This document shows, in pieces, positions 8,178-15,381 of a stretch of DNA of 64,000 nucleotides. Both the position numbers and the translations under genes were made by a program. Each line of letters starts with the position of its first letter. Position 1 is the stretch's first letter. The notes under the pieces were generated by a model, which was not told the origin of the DNA, searched no databases, and saw only the letters and a list, made by a program, of their open reading frames with translations. Source of the stretch: Cyclobacteriaceae bacterium (GTDB lineage Bacteria > Bacteroidota > Bacteroidia > Cytophagales > Cyclobacteriaceae); the NCBI GenBank assembly GCA_028278225.1, contig JANQEU010000014.1, forward strand, positions 142,397-206,396. Reading direction: 5' to 3'.

Positions 8178-8963
8178 ATGAGAGTCCTCAAGTTAATTCT
8201 GCTAGTTCAATTTTTTTGTGTTAATTCAGTATTGTCCCAAAGAAATACTTATGTCAATTATGAAATTGGAACAAGCTACCACAAACAAGAAGTATCACCG
8301 AATGAGGTATTTAATTCCATAGCTTGGAGAGATGCCGTATGGAGCATTTCATTAGAGCAGGATGTAACTGACAAAATTTCATTAGCTGCCGGAATAAGAT
8401 ATCAAGACTACAGACAAGGTACGAGGTTAGACTCAGATCCAAATGAATTTTTTCTATATTCTTACAGAGGAACAGGTTGGTCAGAAACAACAGTATTAGA
8501 AATACCAATAAAGGCCTATTACAACATTCATCTTAGCCCGCGAACAACTATCTCTTCCTTCCTGGGATATGTGATAGTTCCCCATGTTGGATACAAGAGT
8601 GATCCGGACATTATAGAAACCGGAATTGCTACTGATAGTTTAGGAAATACTTTCAGGTATACAGCAACAGAATCTTCCGTGGCACCAATGATAGGCATGT
8701 TTGAACTTGGAGCTCGATTCAAATTCAGAATACTGAATCGATTGGCAATCTCGTCATACGCTTCTTTTCGTTCACCGTTGCAAAATGAAATTGGAAAGGC
8801 ACGACTAACTCATCAATTCAATTACGGACCAATTGAAAAGAGTACCTACAAACACAATGCGAGATTCTTAACTTTAGGATTACAATTATCATATAGAATA
8901 CTAAGCATCAAGACTGAACAACAGAAAATTGAACAATTCTATCGGAATAGAAACGGCATATAA
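8178..8963 (+). CDS. Predicted outer-membrane beta-barrel protein
   Basis: A 261-residue protein with a signal peptide (MRVLKLILLVQFFCVNSVLS-Q) followed by alternating polar/hydrophobic strands such as DAVWSISLEQDV, KISLAAGIRYQDY, TTISSFLGYVIV and RFLTLGLQLSYRI, typical of small porin-like barrels. No specific family motif is recognised. It appears monocistronic, with a clear terminator just after the stop. Its base composition is AT-rich compared with the ABC permease upstream. Confidence 0.6.
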   Translation: MRVLKLILLVQFFCVNSVLSQRNTYVNYEIGTSYHKQEVSPNEVFNSIAWRDAVWSISLEQDVTDKISLAAGIRYQDYRQGTRLDSDPNEFFLYSYRGTGWSETTVLEIPIKAYYNIHLSPRTTISSFLGYVIVPHVGYKSDPDIIETGIATDSLGNTFRYTATESSVAPMIGMFELGARFKFRILNRLAISSYASFRSPLQNEIGKARLTHQFNYGPIEKSTYKHNARFLTLGLQLSYRILSIKTEQQKIEQFYRNRNGI

Positions 8964-8981
8964 CGATAAGTTGACTTTGCG

Positions 8982-9008
8982 AAACCCCCATTTTAAGGAG
9001 GGGTTTTT
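8982..9008 (+). terminator. Intrinsic terminator after the beta-barrel gene
   Basis: AAACCCC at 8982-8988 pairs with GGGGTTT at 9000-9006, and the hairpin ends in a T-run. It lies 18 bases after the stop at 8963. Confidence 0.75.
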
Positions 9009-9095
9009 GACTATTGACCTTTACGACTGTGAACCCCGGCCATAACCCTTTGATATTCCTGCCGGGCTGGGCACGTGTGCTATGTGTTTGTCAGG

Positions 9096-9353
9096 CTAGC
9101 TGGAAAACTTTCCCACCAGACCATTATAGACCCAGGCCAGAATCGCCCCGATAATAATACCGTCGACAAAAGCCCATACAAACCCGATCAAACTGCCCAA
9201 AGGACTGATGTTGTAACCCAGATAAACACGTCCGAACATGGTAATTTCATTTGTGGCGCCCTCTAATAGAATAATCCACCACGTGATCAGGAGCAGGCCA
9301 ACACCCCAAAGAATACCACATGTTAGTGCAAAAGCTTTGATGTTCAGTTTCAT
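9096..9353 (-). CDS. Small two-helix membrane protein (holin-like annotation family)
   Basis: An 85-residue protein with two predicted transmembrane helices, GILWGVGLLLITWWIILL near the N-terminus and a second around FVWAFVDGIIIGAILAWV. Proteins of this size and sequence type are often labelled bacteriophage holin in Bacteroidota genomes, but no lysis or phage gene is nearby, so that role is doubtful. AAAGGAATT lies upstream of its ATG. It is divergent from the flavin-type oxidase gene and shares an inverted repeat with it. Confidence 0.65.
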   Translation of the reverse strand: MKLNIKAFALTCGILWGVGLLLITWWIILLEGATNEITMFGRVYLGYNISPLGSLIGFVWAFVDGIIIGAILAWVYNGLVGKFSS

Positions 9354-9357
9354 AGCT

Positions 9358-9412
9358 ACAATTCCTTTGATTTATATCTGTCAATTTACATAAAGGTCAT
9401 CGAAGGAATTGT
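9358..9412. promoter_or_regulatory. 14-bp inverted repeat in a divergent promoter region
   Basis: ACAATTCCTTTGAT (9358-9371) and ATCGAAGGAATTGT (9399-9412) are inverted copies with one mismatch and a 27-base spacer. They lie symmetrically in the short gap between two divergent genes. Both arms also place AAGGAATT near the start of each transcript, so the repeat could be a shared operator or matched ribosome-binding regions. Confidence 0.45.
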
Positions 9413-9446
9413 GACATTTGTCAATGACAGTTTAAAACAAACCAGG

Positions 9447-9932
9447 ATGGATCTGCAATCGGAATGGCCCAAGATCAGGCGGCACTTCAACAGGAGCTTT
9501 CGTTCCAGTTTCCACGTTTCAATAGGTTCGGTGGATGCTGACAGCAATCCCACGGTCACTCCTATTGGTTCACTTTTCTTAAATGAGAATTTAACCGGGT
9601 TTTACTTCGAAAAATATCCATCCAAATTACCTGAACATTCAAATGACAACAGGAACGTTTGTGTACTGGCGGTCAATAGCAGTCTTTGGTTTTGGATAAA
9701 GTCATTGTACAGGGGAAGGTTCAAAATCCATCCCGCTATTAAACTCTACGGTAAATTGGGAGAAAGAAGAGAAGCCACCGGAATCGAGATCAGCAGACTG
9801 AACCGGAGGATGAGAGCAACAAGGGGACTCCGGGGAAATAAATACCTGTGGGGAGACATGAAATATATCCGTGAGATCACCTTTTCCAAAGGAGAAAAGA
9901 TCAATCTGGGTGAAATGACAAAACAACTTTAA
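9447..9932 (+). CDS. Pyridoxamine-5'-phosphate-oxidase-like flavin-binding protein
   Basis: A 161-residue protein from ATG 9447. A GTG at 9411 with AAGGA just upstream would add 12 residues and is a real alternative. The fold fits the split-barrel FMN-binding family: FHVSIGSVDADSNPTVTPIGSLFL, then YFEKYPSKLPEH and NVCVLAVN strands, ending with a charged helix. Members bind FMN, F420 or haem, and many have no known substrate. The basic stretch RLNRRMRATRGLRG is unusual. It is divergent from the small membrane protein. Confidence 0.65.
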   Translation: MDLQSEWPKIRRHFNRSFRSSFHVSIGSVDADSNPTVTPIGSLFLNENLTGFYFEKYPSKLPEHSNDNRNVCVLAVNSSLWFWIKSLYRGRFKIHPAIKLYGKLGERREATGIEISRLNRRMRATRGLRGNKYLWGDMKYIREITFSKGEKINLGEMTKQL

Positions 9933-10021
9933 GGCCATAATCTACCATGCTCTCCGGTTGATCTTGGTCATTGTTTACTACTCATTTTGATCCTAAATAA
10001 CAGCTCAAAACGACATAAAAA

Positions 10022-10159
10022 ATGACCGGAATTATCATAATCATTGTTTTGCTGGTTCCCATTGCATTCCAGGTGATCATGCTTGCTGTCAAAGAGGAAA
10101 GAAGGGACAGGGAGATCAGAGAAATACTTAGACGGATCGAAGAAAAGATCAGTAAATAG
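10022..10159 (+). CDS. Small single-helix membrane protein, 45 residues
   Basis: ATG 10022 opens a 45-codon frame with one hydrophobic helix (GIIIIIVLLVPIAFQVIML) followed by a strongly charged amphipathic tail (KEERRDREIREILRRIEEK). This layout is typical of bacterial small membrane proteins. The frame closes 9 bases before the convergent thioredoxin-like gene. No homologue is recognised; the evidence is composition and topology only. Confidence 0.5.
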   Translation: MTGIIIIIVLLVPIAFQVIMLAVKEERRDREIREILRRIEEKISK

Positions 10160-10168
10160 ATTTCCAAT

Positions 10169-10684
10169 CTACTGATTTATAATCCTGACCAGGTCGGCTT
10201 CCAGCGAAACTTCAGGAAATTCTATTATCCGGCCTAGTTCCTTTCCATCCTCATAGAAAATGAAAGTCGGTACGTGCGTAATATCCAAACCTTCCTCCTG
10301 TCTTTGGGGGCTGCTCATCACACGGTTTTCATCTCGCTCCAGTGCTATCATTGTCATCCTGTCAAGGTCGTATCCAAGATATCTGATAATCCGGACAAAC
10401 TGCGGGATCTGCATTTGACTGTCCGAGCACCACGTACCTAAAAATACCAGCATGTCCACATCATAAAATCTATCATCCAGTCCCTCAAGAGCGGCCATAT
10501 CAATGTTGTAATCATTGTAAAAAGAGGAATACCAGTCCTCGTATGGAGCCTGCGCCAGTCCCTCCAGGTTGATCTCTCCCACCAGTATTTCTTCTCCTTC
10601 CCACGAAATGGCAGATTGATTGACAGGCTGTGATTCCGGCGTACACGCCAAACAAACCAACAGGAATAACACGCTCTTTTTCAT
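10169..10684 (-). CDS. Thioredoxin-like lipoprotein with a single active-site Cys
   Basis: A 171-residue protein starting at ATG 10684; an upstream in-frame start at 10726 would put a basic extension before the signal sequence. The signal is MKKSVLFLLVCLAC, with Cys14 the probable lipid anchor. The thioredoxin fold is marked by FLGTWCSDSQ (Cys86) and the cis-Pro loop HVPTFIFYEDG. The usual CxxC is reduced to CxDS, so it cannot make an internal disulfide at that site. Relatives with WCSDS occur widely in Bacteroidota; the role is unknown. Confidence 0.75.
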   Translation of the reverse strand: MKKSVLFLLVCLACTPESQPVNQSAISWEGEEILVGEINLEGLAQAPYEDWYSSFYNDYNIDMAALEGLDDRFYDVDMLVFLGTWCSDSQMQIPQFVRIIRYLGYDLDRMTMIALERDENRVMSSPQRQEEGLDITHVPTFIFYEDGKELGRIIEFPEVSLEADLVRIINQ

Positions 10685-10836
10685 GGGGATGAATGTAATA
10701 AAACAAGGGCGAACAAATCTTTTCAAAAATCAGTACCGGACCGTTCATTTATCATTTAGACGCCTATTGGCATATTGTTTCAAAATCAATTTTATGAGAA
10801 ATACCCCCATCGTCTTTCCCATGGCACTTGCAATAG

Positions 10837-11046
10837 AAATCTCTGCCGAAAAAAGGAATTCAGGACGATACCGAAATGCGGCATATCACCATTTTTGTCA
10901 AATCAATGGCTTCGTTTATGGAACGTCTTCAGGCCAATAACGTAACGTTATTAGGAGAAACACCGGTAAAACCAGGAGACGGTCGAAACTTTGTGCCGAT
11001 CCAGGATCCGGATAGCATATTTATTGAACTTATTGGTAATGACTAG
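10837..11046 (+). pseudogene. Remnant of a VOC/glyoxalase-family gene (C-terminal half)
   Basis: After a stop at 10834-10836 the frame reads KSLPKKGIQDDTEMRHITIF, continues through a VOC-type strand and helix and ends FVPIQDPDSIFIELIGND. The end is a typical glyoxalase/bleomycin-resistance C-terminus with the metal-site Glu. Roughly the first half of a normal VOC domain is absent in every frame upstream, so this is probably a decayed or truncated gene. Its stop overlaps the start of the M23 peptidase gene by 8 bases. A short product from ATG 10876 (56 residues) cannot be excluded. Confidence 0.6.
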
Positions 11047-11848
11047 AATCCCAGGTTTACTACTCGTTTTATTTTCGTATGCAACCATTGCCCAGACCAA
11101 GCCACCTGTCACTGTCTACTACGAAAACATAGACGGAGGAGCGGCCATCTTTGTCGACAACGAAGGTTACTGTCCTTATACTTTGGAACTGACCATGGAA
11201 CTCGAGAATATGGAGGCGGATAAACCTGTCACAATGTTCGAAGTGATCCCGGAACAAACCAGGAAGATGCAGATCGCCGAACTTAAGATCAAGGACAGGA
11301 TGTACGGTTCCAGCTTCAATTTCAGGTCAACATTCTATTGGGGTAATGCCATGGAAAAGCCAAAGACGGATTTTGTCTATCAGCTACCTTACCAAAAAGG
11401 TGAATCCTATTACATGTCCCAGGGATATAACGGGGATTTCTCCCACCAGGGCAAAAACTCGCTGGATTTTACCATGCCGGAAGGCACAAAACTATGCGCT
11501 GCGAGAGATGGTGTCGTAGTGGAAATTAAGGAAGACTCAGATCGCAATTGCGCAAACGAAAGCTGCAAGGATGACGCTAATCGCATAATTATCTATCATG
11601 AAGACGGCACTTTTGCCGAATACGCTCATCTGCAAAAGAGAGGAAGTCTTGTCAATCCCGGTGACAGGATAAGGAAAGGCCAGGTCATTGGGCGGAGTGG
11701 AAACACAGGGTTTACTTCAGGTCCCCATCTTCATTTTGAGGTCTTCTATTTCGAGAAAGCTGAGCGGATCACCATTGAAACAAAATTTGAGATAGCGCCT
11801 GGCAGAATTGAGTTCCTGGAAGAAAAGGTGAAATACACTGCGTTTTAA
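11039..11848 (+). CDS. Secreted M23-family metallopeptidase
   Basis: A 269-residue protein from ATG 11039 with a signal peptide (about 19 residues). The C-terminal LytM/M23 domain shows the zinc-binding pieces HQGKNSLDF (H-x(n)-D) and HLHFEV, with YAHLQKRGSLVNPGDRIRKG between them, which is the usual order in active cell-wall endopeptidases. The N-terminal 100 residues form a beta-rich region of unknown role. It probably cleaves peptidoglycan cross-links in the periplasm. Its start lies inside the decayed VOC frame, so its original promoter context may have been altered. Confidence 0.88.
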   Translation: MTRIPGLLLVLFSYATIAQTKPPVTVYYENIDGGAAIFVDNEGYCPYTLELTMELENMEADKPVTMFEVIPEQTRKMQIAELKIKDRMYGSSFNFRSTFYWGNAMEKPKTDFVYQLPYQKGESYYMSQGYNGDFSHQGKNSLDFTMPEGTKLCAARDGVVVEIKEDSDRNCANESCKDDANRIIIYHEDGTFAEYAHLQKRGSLVNPGDRIRKGQVIGRSGNTGFTSGPHLHFEVFYFEKAERITIETKFEIAPGRIEFLEEKVKYTAF

Positions 11849-12181
11849 TTCCTTACCTATTATTAAACAAGTGATTGCTGTTACCCACCCTTGATCAAAC
11901 GGCAACCTCAGCATCTAAAGAGGATAATTACAACATTGGGGCCCCAGGACCCAGCCACGTTACTTTATCCCATAAAACTTTGTCCCTGTACTCTCAATCG
12001 AAGCATTTCCCCGGGAACATAATTTGAAAAAAGGCACTAACAATATTAATCGCCCTATCTTTTTTGCCACCTAAATATCTGTCTCAGAGATAATTATAAA
12101 TTAATTGCACTTTTTTATTAGAATTTTTCATTTTACCATTAAACCTTTCGCCGCCTTTCCCATCTAAGGGCCGTAATTAAA
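11849..12181. other. 333-base intergenic stretch without a gene
   Basis: No coding frame or RNA gene is visible. The right half (about 12050-12160) is AT-rich and probably carries the promoter of the following lipoprotein gene, but no exact TAnnTTTG box was found. Confidence 0.5.
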
Positions 12182-13120
12182 ATGGAAATCAAAATGAAAA
12201 ATTGGAAATTATTACCACTTGTTTTGGTACTTGGGTTTTACGCGTGCCAGGATTCGGACGACATGGCACTGGACGAGGGATTGATTGATTCCGAGTTGAC
12301 AGAATCATTACTTTCAGCAGAAACTTCTTCGGAGTCTACTTATGAGGAAATTGATCTTGCGGTTGATGAGAGCTTTGAATTTTCATTCGAGGACGGCGCC
12401 AGCGGCAGAGTGGAATCGGAGAGAGACAAAAACAGAAAAGGGATCCATGGCCGAAGGTTATGGAAATCACGACACTTCGGTGAAGACTGTGCAGAAGTAG
12501 AGCATGATACTACCACTAACACCATAATTATTGATTTTGGTGACGGTTGTGAAGGGCGAAACGGAGTGGTGCGTAGTGGCAAGATCATTATTACCTACAG
12601 CGAAGAACAGGACACCATTGATGCATGGAAATCCGTAACCTTTGAGGATTTCTTCGTTGACAGTGTTCAGGTCGAGGGAGTGAAAACACACACTATCATA
12701 GCAATTGATGAGAACGGCAACAAGACCACATTGTCTACTTTGGTAGGTGGGAAAATGACTTTCCCTGACGGAACTTTCGCAACAAGGGATTCGGAGAAAA
12801 CCAGGTTCCGGTTCAGAGGTGAAACGCTAGAAGACAGTTATGCCACTGTATTTGGATGGGCTGAAGGAGCAAATGCCGAAGGTGTGGCCTATACGATGAA
12901 TATTGATGAAAGCGAATTACTACTGTTCCAGGGTGGATGCTTTGAAGATGGAAAGGGATTTATTCCTGTATCCGGAATCAAGACCATCACAAAAGGTGAA
13001 GACGTAATTATCCTGAACTATGGTGACGGAGAATGTGATAACCTGGTTACTGCCACAGTGAACGGCGAAACTAAAGTATACGAGCTGACGGGTAGAGGAA
13101 GAAAAGTCGTACGTGGATAA
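12182..13120 (+). CDS. Secreted lipoprotein with two related GDG repeats
   Basis: A 312-residue protein with a lipoprotein signal ending GFYAC (Cys22); ATG 12194 is an alternative start. After an acidic, low-complexity linker the body contains a motif of the type IIIDFGDGCEGRNG near the middle and IILNYGDGECDN near the end, suggesting two copies of a beta-rich domain. Similar proteins of unknown function are frequent in Bacteroidota. It stands alone, with a strong terminator downstream. Confidence 0.65.
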   Translation: MEIKMKNWKLLPLVLVLGFYACQDSDDMALDEGLIDSELTESLLSAETSSESTYEEIDLAVDESFEFSFEDGASGRVESERDKNRKGIHGRRLWKSRHFGEDCAEVEHDTTTNTIIIDFGDGCEGRNGVVRSGKIIITYSEEQDTIDAWKSVTFEDFFVDSVQVEGVKTHTIIAIDENGNKTTLSTLVGGKMTFPDGTFATRDSEKTRFRFRGETLEDSYATVFGWAEGANAEGVAYTMNIDESELLLFQGGCFEDGKGFIPVSGIKTITKGEDVIILNYGDGECDNLVTATVNGETKVYELTGRGRKVVRG

Positions 13121-13145
13121 CTGTAACCCTCTTTATAGGCGAATG

Positions 13146-13180
13146 AAGCCCATACGAAATGTATGGGCTTTCTTATTTTT
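13146..13180 (+). terminator. Intrinsic terminator
   Basis: AAGCCCATAC (13146-13155) and GTATGGGCTT (13161-13170) form a perfect 10-bp stem with a GAAAT loop, followed by TCTTATTTTT. It terminates the lipoprotein transcript 25 bases after its stop. Confidence 0.9.
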
Positions 13181-13200
13181 GTCCGATCAACAGTCTCATT

Positions 13201-13674
13201 ATGCCGAAAGTTCGTTATCTCATTTTTCTATTGTTACTAAATCATATTTCCTGTGAAAGTAAAACATCTTCTCAGATGGAAAATAACTCCGACAAGTTTG
13301 CGGATGTGATCGCTGTCTCCACCTCCGGTCAGGCAAAAAATTACCGGTTTTCCGTTACGCTTTCAAGTCCGGATACCGGGTGTGATCAGTACGCGAATTG
13401 GTGGGAAGTCATATCTGAAGATGGAAAACTCCTGTATCGCAGGATCTTATTGCATTCGCACGTCCATGAACAGCCATTCACAAGAAGCGGAGGCCCGGTG
13501 AATATAGAATCCGGTCAAACCGTGATCATCAGGGCCCATATGAACAATTCCGGATACGGAGGGACAGCTTTTAAGGGCTCGGTAGATAATGGATTTAACC
13601 GGATTGAACTTTCTCCCGATTTCGCCTCCGATCTGGAAAAACAGGAACCGTTACCGGGAGATTGTCCGAATTGA
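13201..13674 (+). CDS. Hypothetical lipoprotein
   Basis: A 157-residue protein from ATG 13201, immediately after the terminator. The signal ends LLLLNHISC, giving a probable lipidated Cys. The mature part is beta-rich with DTGCDQYANWWEVISEDGKL and RRILLHSHVHEQPFTRSGG, which resemble a small extracellular sandwich domain, but no family is recognised. It ends facing the VWA gene. Confidence 0.6.
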   Translation: MPKVRYLIFLLLLNHISCESKTSSQMENNSDKFADVIAVSTSGQAKNYRFSVTLSSPDTGCDQYANWWEVISEDGKLLYRRILLHSHVHEQPFTRSGGPVNIESGQTVIIRAHMNNSGYGGTAFKGSVDNGFNRIELSPDFASDLEKQEPLPGDCPN

Positions 13675-13688
13675 CCGGTAAGTCTTTT

Positions 13689-15203
13689 TCACATAGATAA
13701 TCCCTTCGCCCGTTGTACCAGTTTCGAAAATTCGACTCTGTAGCCATAAGGATCAAATACCCGTGCACTTTCCAGCCACTGTTCCAGGTCTGCATATGTG
13801 ATGTCTCCCAGGTATTCCGAATCACGGAGTAGCATTCCATATGTAGCCAGACATGCTGCAAATCGAATGTTCTCCGAAGCCTGAGTAAATGTCTTTCCTT
13901 CGTAAAATACATCCAGAGATATCATTTTGCTAACATCGGAATCCGGTTCCTTATACCTGAAATCAATGTTGTAAAATGATTCTGTGCGTAAATTTGAAGT
14001 GTAACCGGCGGCAGGTACAATTTCGTACAGGGCCGTAATACTTTGGCCGGCGCCGATCTCACCGGCATCCTTGGTGTCGTCATCAAAATCTTCCTCCTCA
14101 AGCAGGCGGTTTTCATATCCTATGAGCCGATAAGCCGAGACCGTCATCGGATTGAATTTCACCTGGACTTTTACATCCTTGGCGACAGTATAAAATTTTG
14201 GAAATTCATGAACGAAGATCTTGTCAAGCTCCGCCGCCTGATCTATGTACTCAAAATTACCGTTACCGTGATTGGCGATTTGCTCCATTGTGCCTTCATT
14301 CAGGTTGCCGTAACCCACTCCTACAACAGTCAGGAAAATACCCTCATCTCTTTTGGATTCGATGAGATCGATTAATTCTTCCTGTGATGACGGACCGACA
14401 TTGAAGTCGCCATCCGTTCCAAGGATAACCCGGTTATTCCCTCCTTCTATGAAATAATCCCGGGCGATCCGGTAGGCGGTTACTATTCCTTCGGCACCGG
14501 CGGTACTTCCTCCTGAGGAAAGGCTATTGATCGCATTCTTGATCGCTTCTTTATTTCTGCCTTTTTCTCCTTCCAGCAATACACCGGAAGAACCGGCATA
14601 GGTAACAATCGAAATTACGTCTTCATCTCTCAGGTTATCGGTAAACCTTGAGAATCCGTCCTGAAGTAAGGGAAGATCTCCGCTCATAGATCCGGAAACA
14701 TCTATCAAAAAGACGAAGTTGGTAGGAGGCATCTCCTGTACGGTCAGTTCCCGGCCTTTTATTCCGATCCTGATGAGAAAGTTTCCCGGTGTCCAGGGAC
14801 TGGTAGTCACCTCACCATCTACGGAAATAGGTTCCGCCGAATCCAAATAATCCATTGGGAAATAATTGATCAATTCCTCGGTGCGAATAGCCCCGGATGG
14901 AGGTTTCATACCGGCATTGACAAATCTCCTGACATTTGTGTACGAAGCTCCGTCGGCATCTATCGAGAAGGTACTTACCGGGTTTTCCGACACATCAATA
15001 AAAGGATTTTCTACGATCTCATTGTAATTCTCTCCCGAATAATCCCCCTGAAAATCAATTTCACCTGAAGCATCAAGTGCATAACTTCCGTTTAATAAGC
15101 CGAAACTCTCCGACCGGATCTGTGAAGTGTCATTTCCCTCGCCGCATGCAATGCACAGCAGCAATACTACCAAAGCCGTGGTTTGAATTTTGATGTTGAA
15201 CAT
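13689..15203 (-). CDS. VWA-domain lipoprotein (YfbK-like)
   Basis: A 504-residue protein with lipobox LLLCIAC (Cys20). Three parts can be recognised: an N-terminal vWF_A-associated region (VSTFSIDADGASYTNVRRF), a von Willebrand A domain with the MIDAS motif DVSGS (Asp168, Ser170, Ser172) and TDGDFNVG, and a C-terminal DUF3520-type region ending DPYGYRVEFSKL. The family is widespread with no settled function, probably metal-dependent adhesion or scaffolding. The start has a good AAGGATC just upstream. Confidence 0.9.
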   Translation of the reverse strand: MFNIKIQTTALVVLLLCIACGEGNDTSQIRSESFGLLNGSYALDASGEIDFQGDYSGENYNEIVENPFIDVSENPVSTFSIDADGASYTNVRRFVNAGMKPPSGAIRTEELINYFPMDYLDSAEPISVDGEVTTSPWTPGNFLIRIGIKGRELTVQEMPPTNFVFLIDVSGSMSGDLPLLQDGFSRFTDNLRDEDVISIVTYAGSSGVLLEGEKGRNKEAIKNAINSLSSGGSTAGAEGIVTAYRIARDYFIEGGNNRVILGTDGDFNVGPSSQEELIDLIESKRDEGIFLTVVGVGYGNLNEGTMEQIANHGNGNFEYIDQAAELDKIFVHEFPKFYTVAKDVKVQVKFNPMTVSAYRLIGYENRLLEEEDFDDDTKDAGEIGAGQSITALYEIVPAAGYTSNLRTESFYNIDFRYKEPDSDVSKMISLDVFYEGKTFTQASENIRFAACLATYGMLLRDSEYLGDITYADLEQWLESARVFDPYGYRVEFSKLVQRAKGLSM

Positions 15204-15381
15204 GATCCTTAAAGTTTAGGTAATCAAATTGATTGATCTAAACCTGAGAACAGCAAATGCCATGCCGTTATTGTCATATGAGCAATGTTTCTTTAAGACA
15301 CCGGAATCCGATTTGAGGGCCATCTCGCTTTCAAACCGGGAATGGGAAAGATCTACATGATAAAAATGGAAGTTTGTACGA

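Noticed and set aside
9096..9353. Phage holin
   Set aside because: Only size and topology fit; no endolysin or phage gene lies nearby, so it is listed as a small membrane protein.
10937..10953. Palindrome AATAACGTAACGTTATT as an operator
   Set aside because: It falls inside the VOC remnant where it encodes part of a normal strand, so it is probably coincidental.
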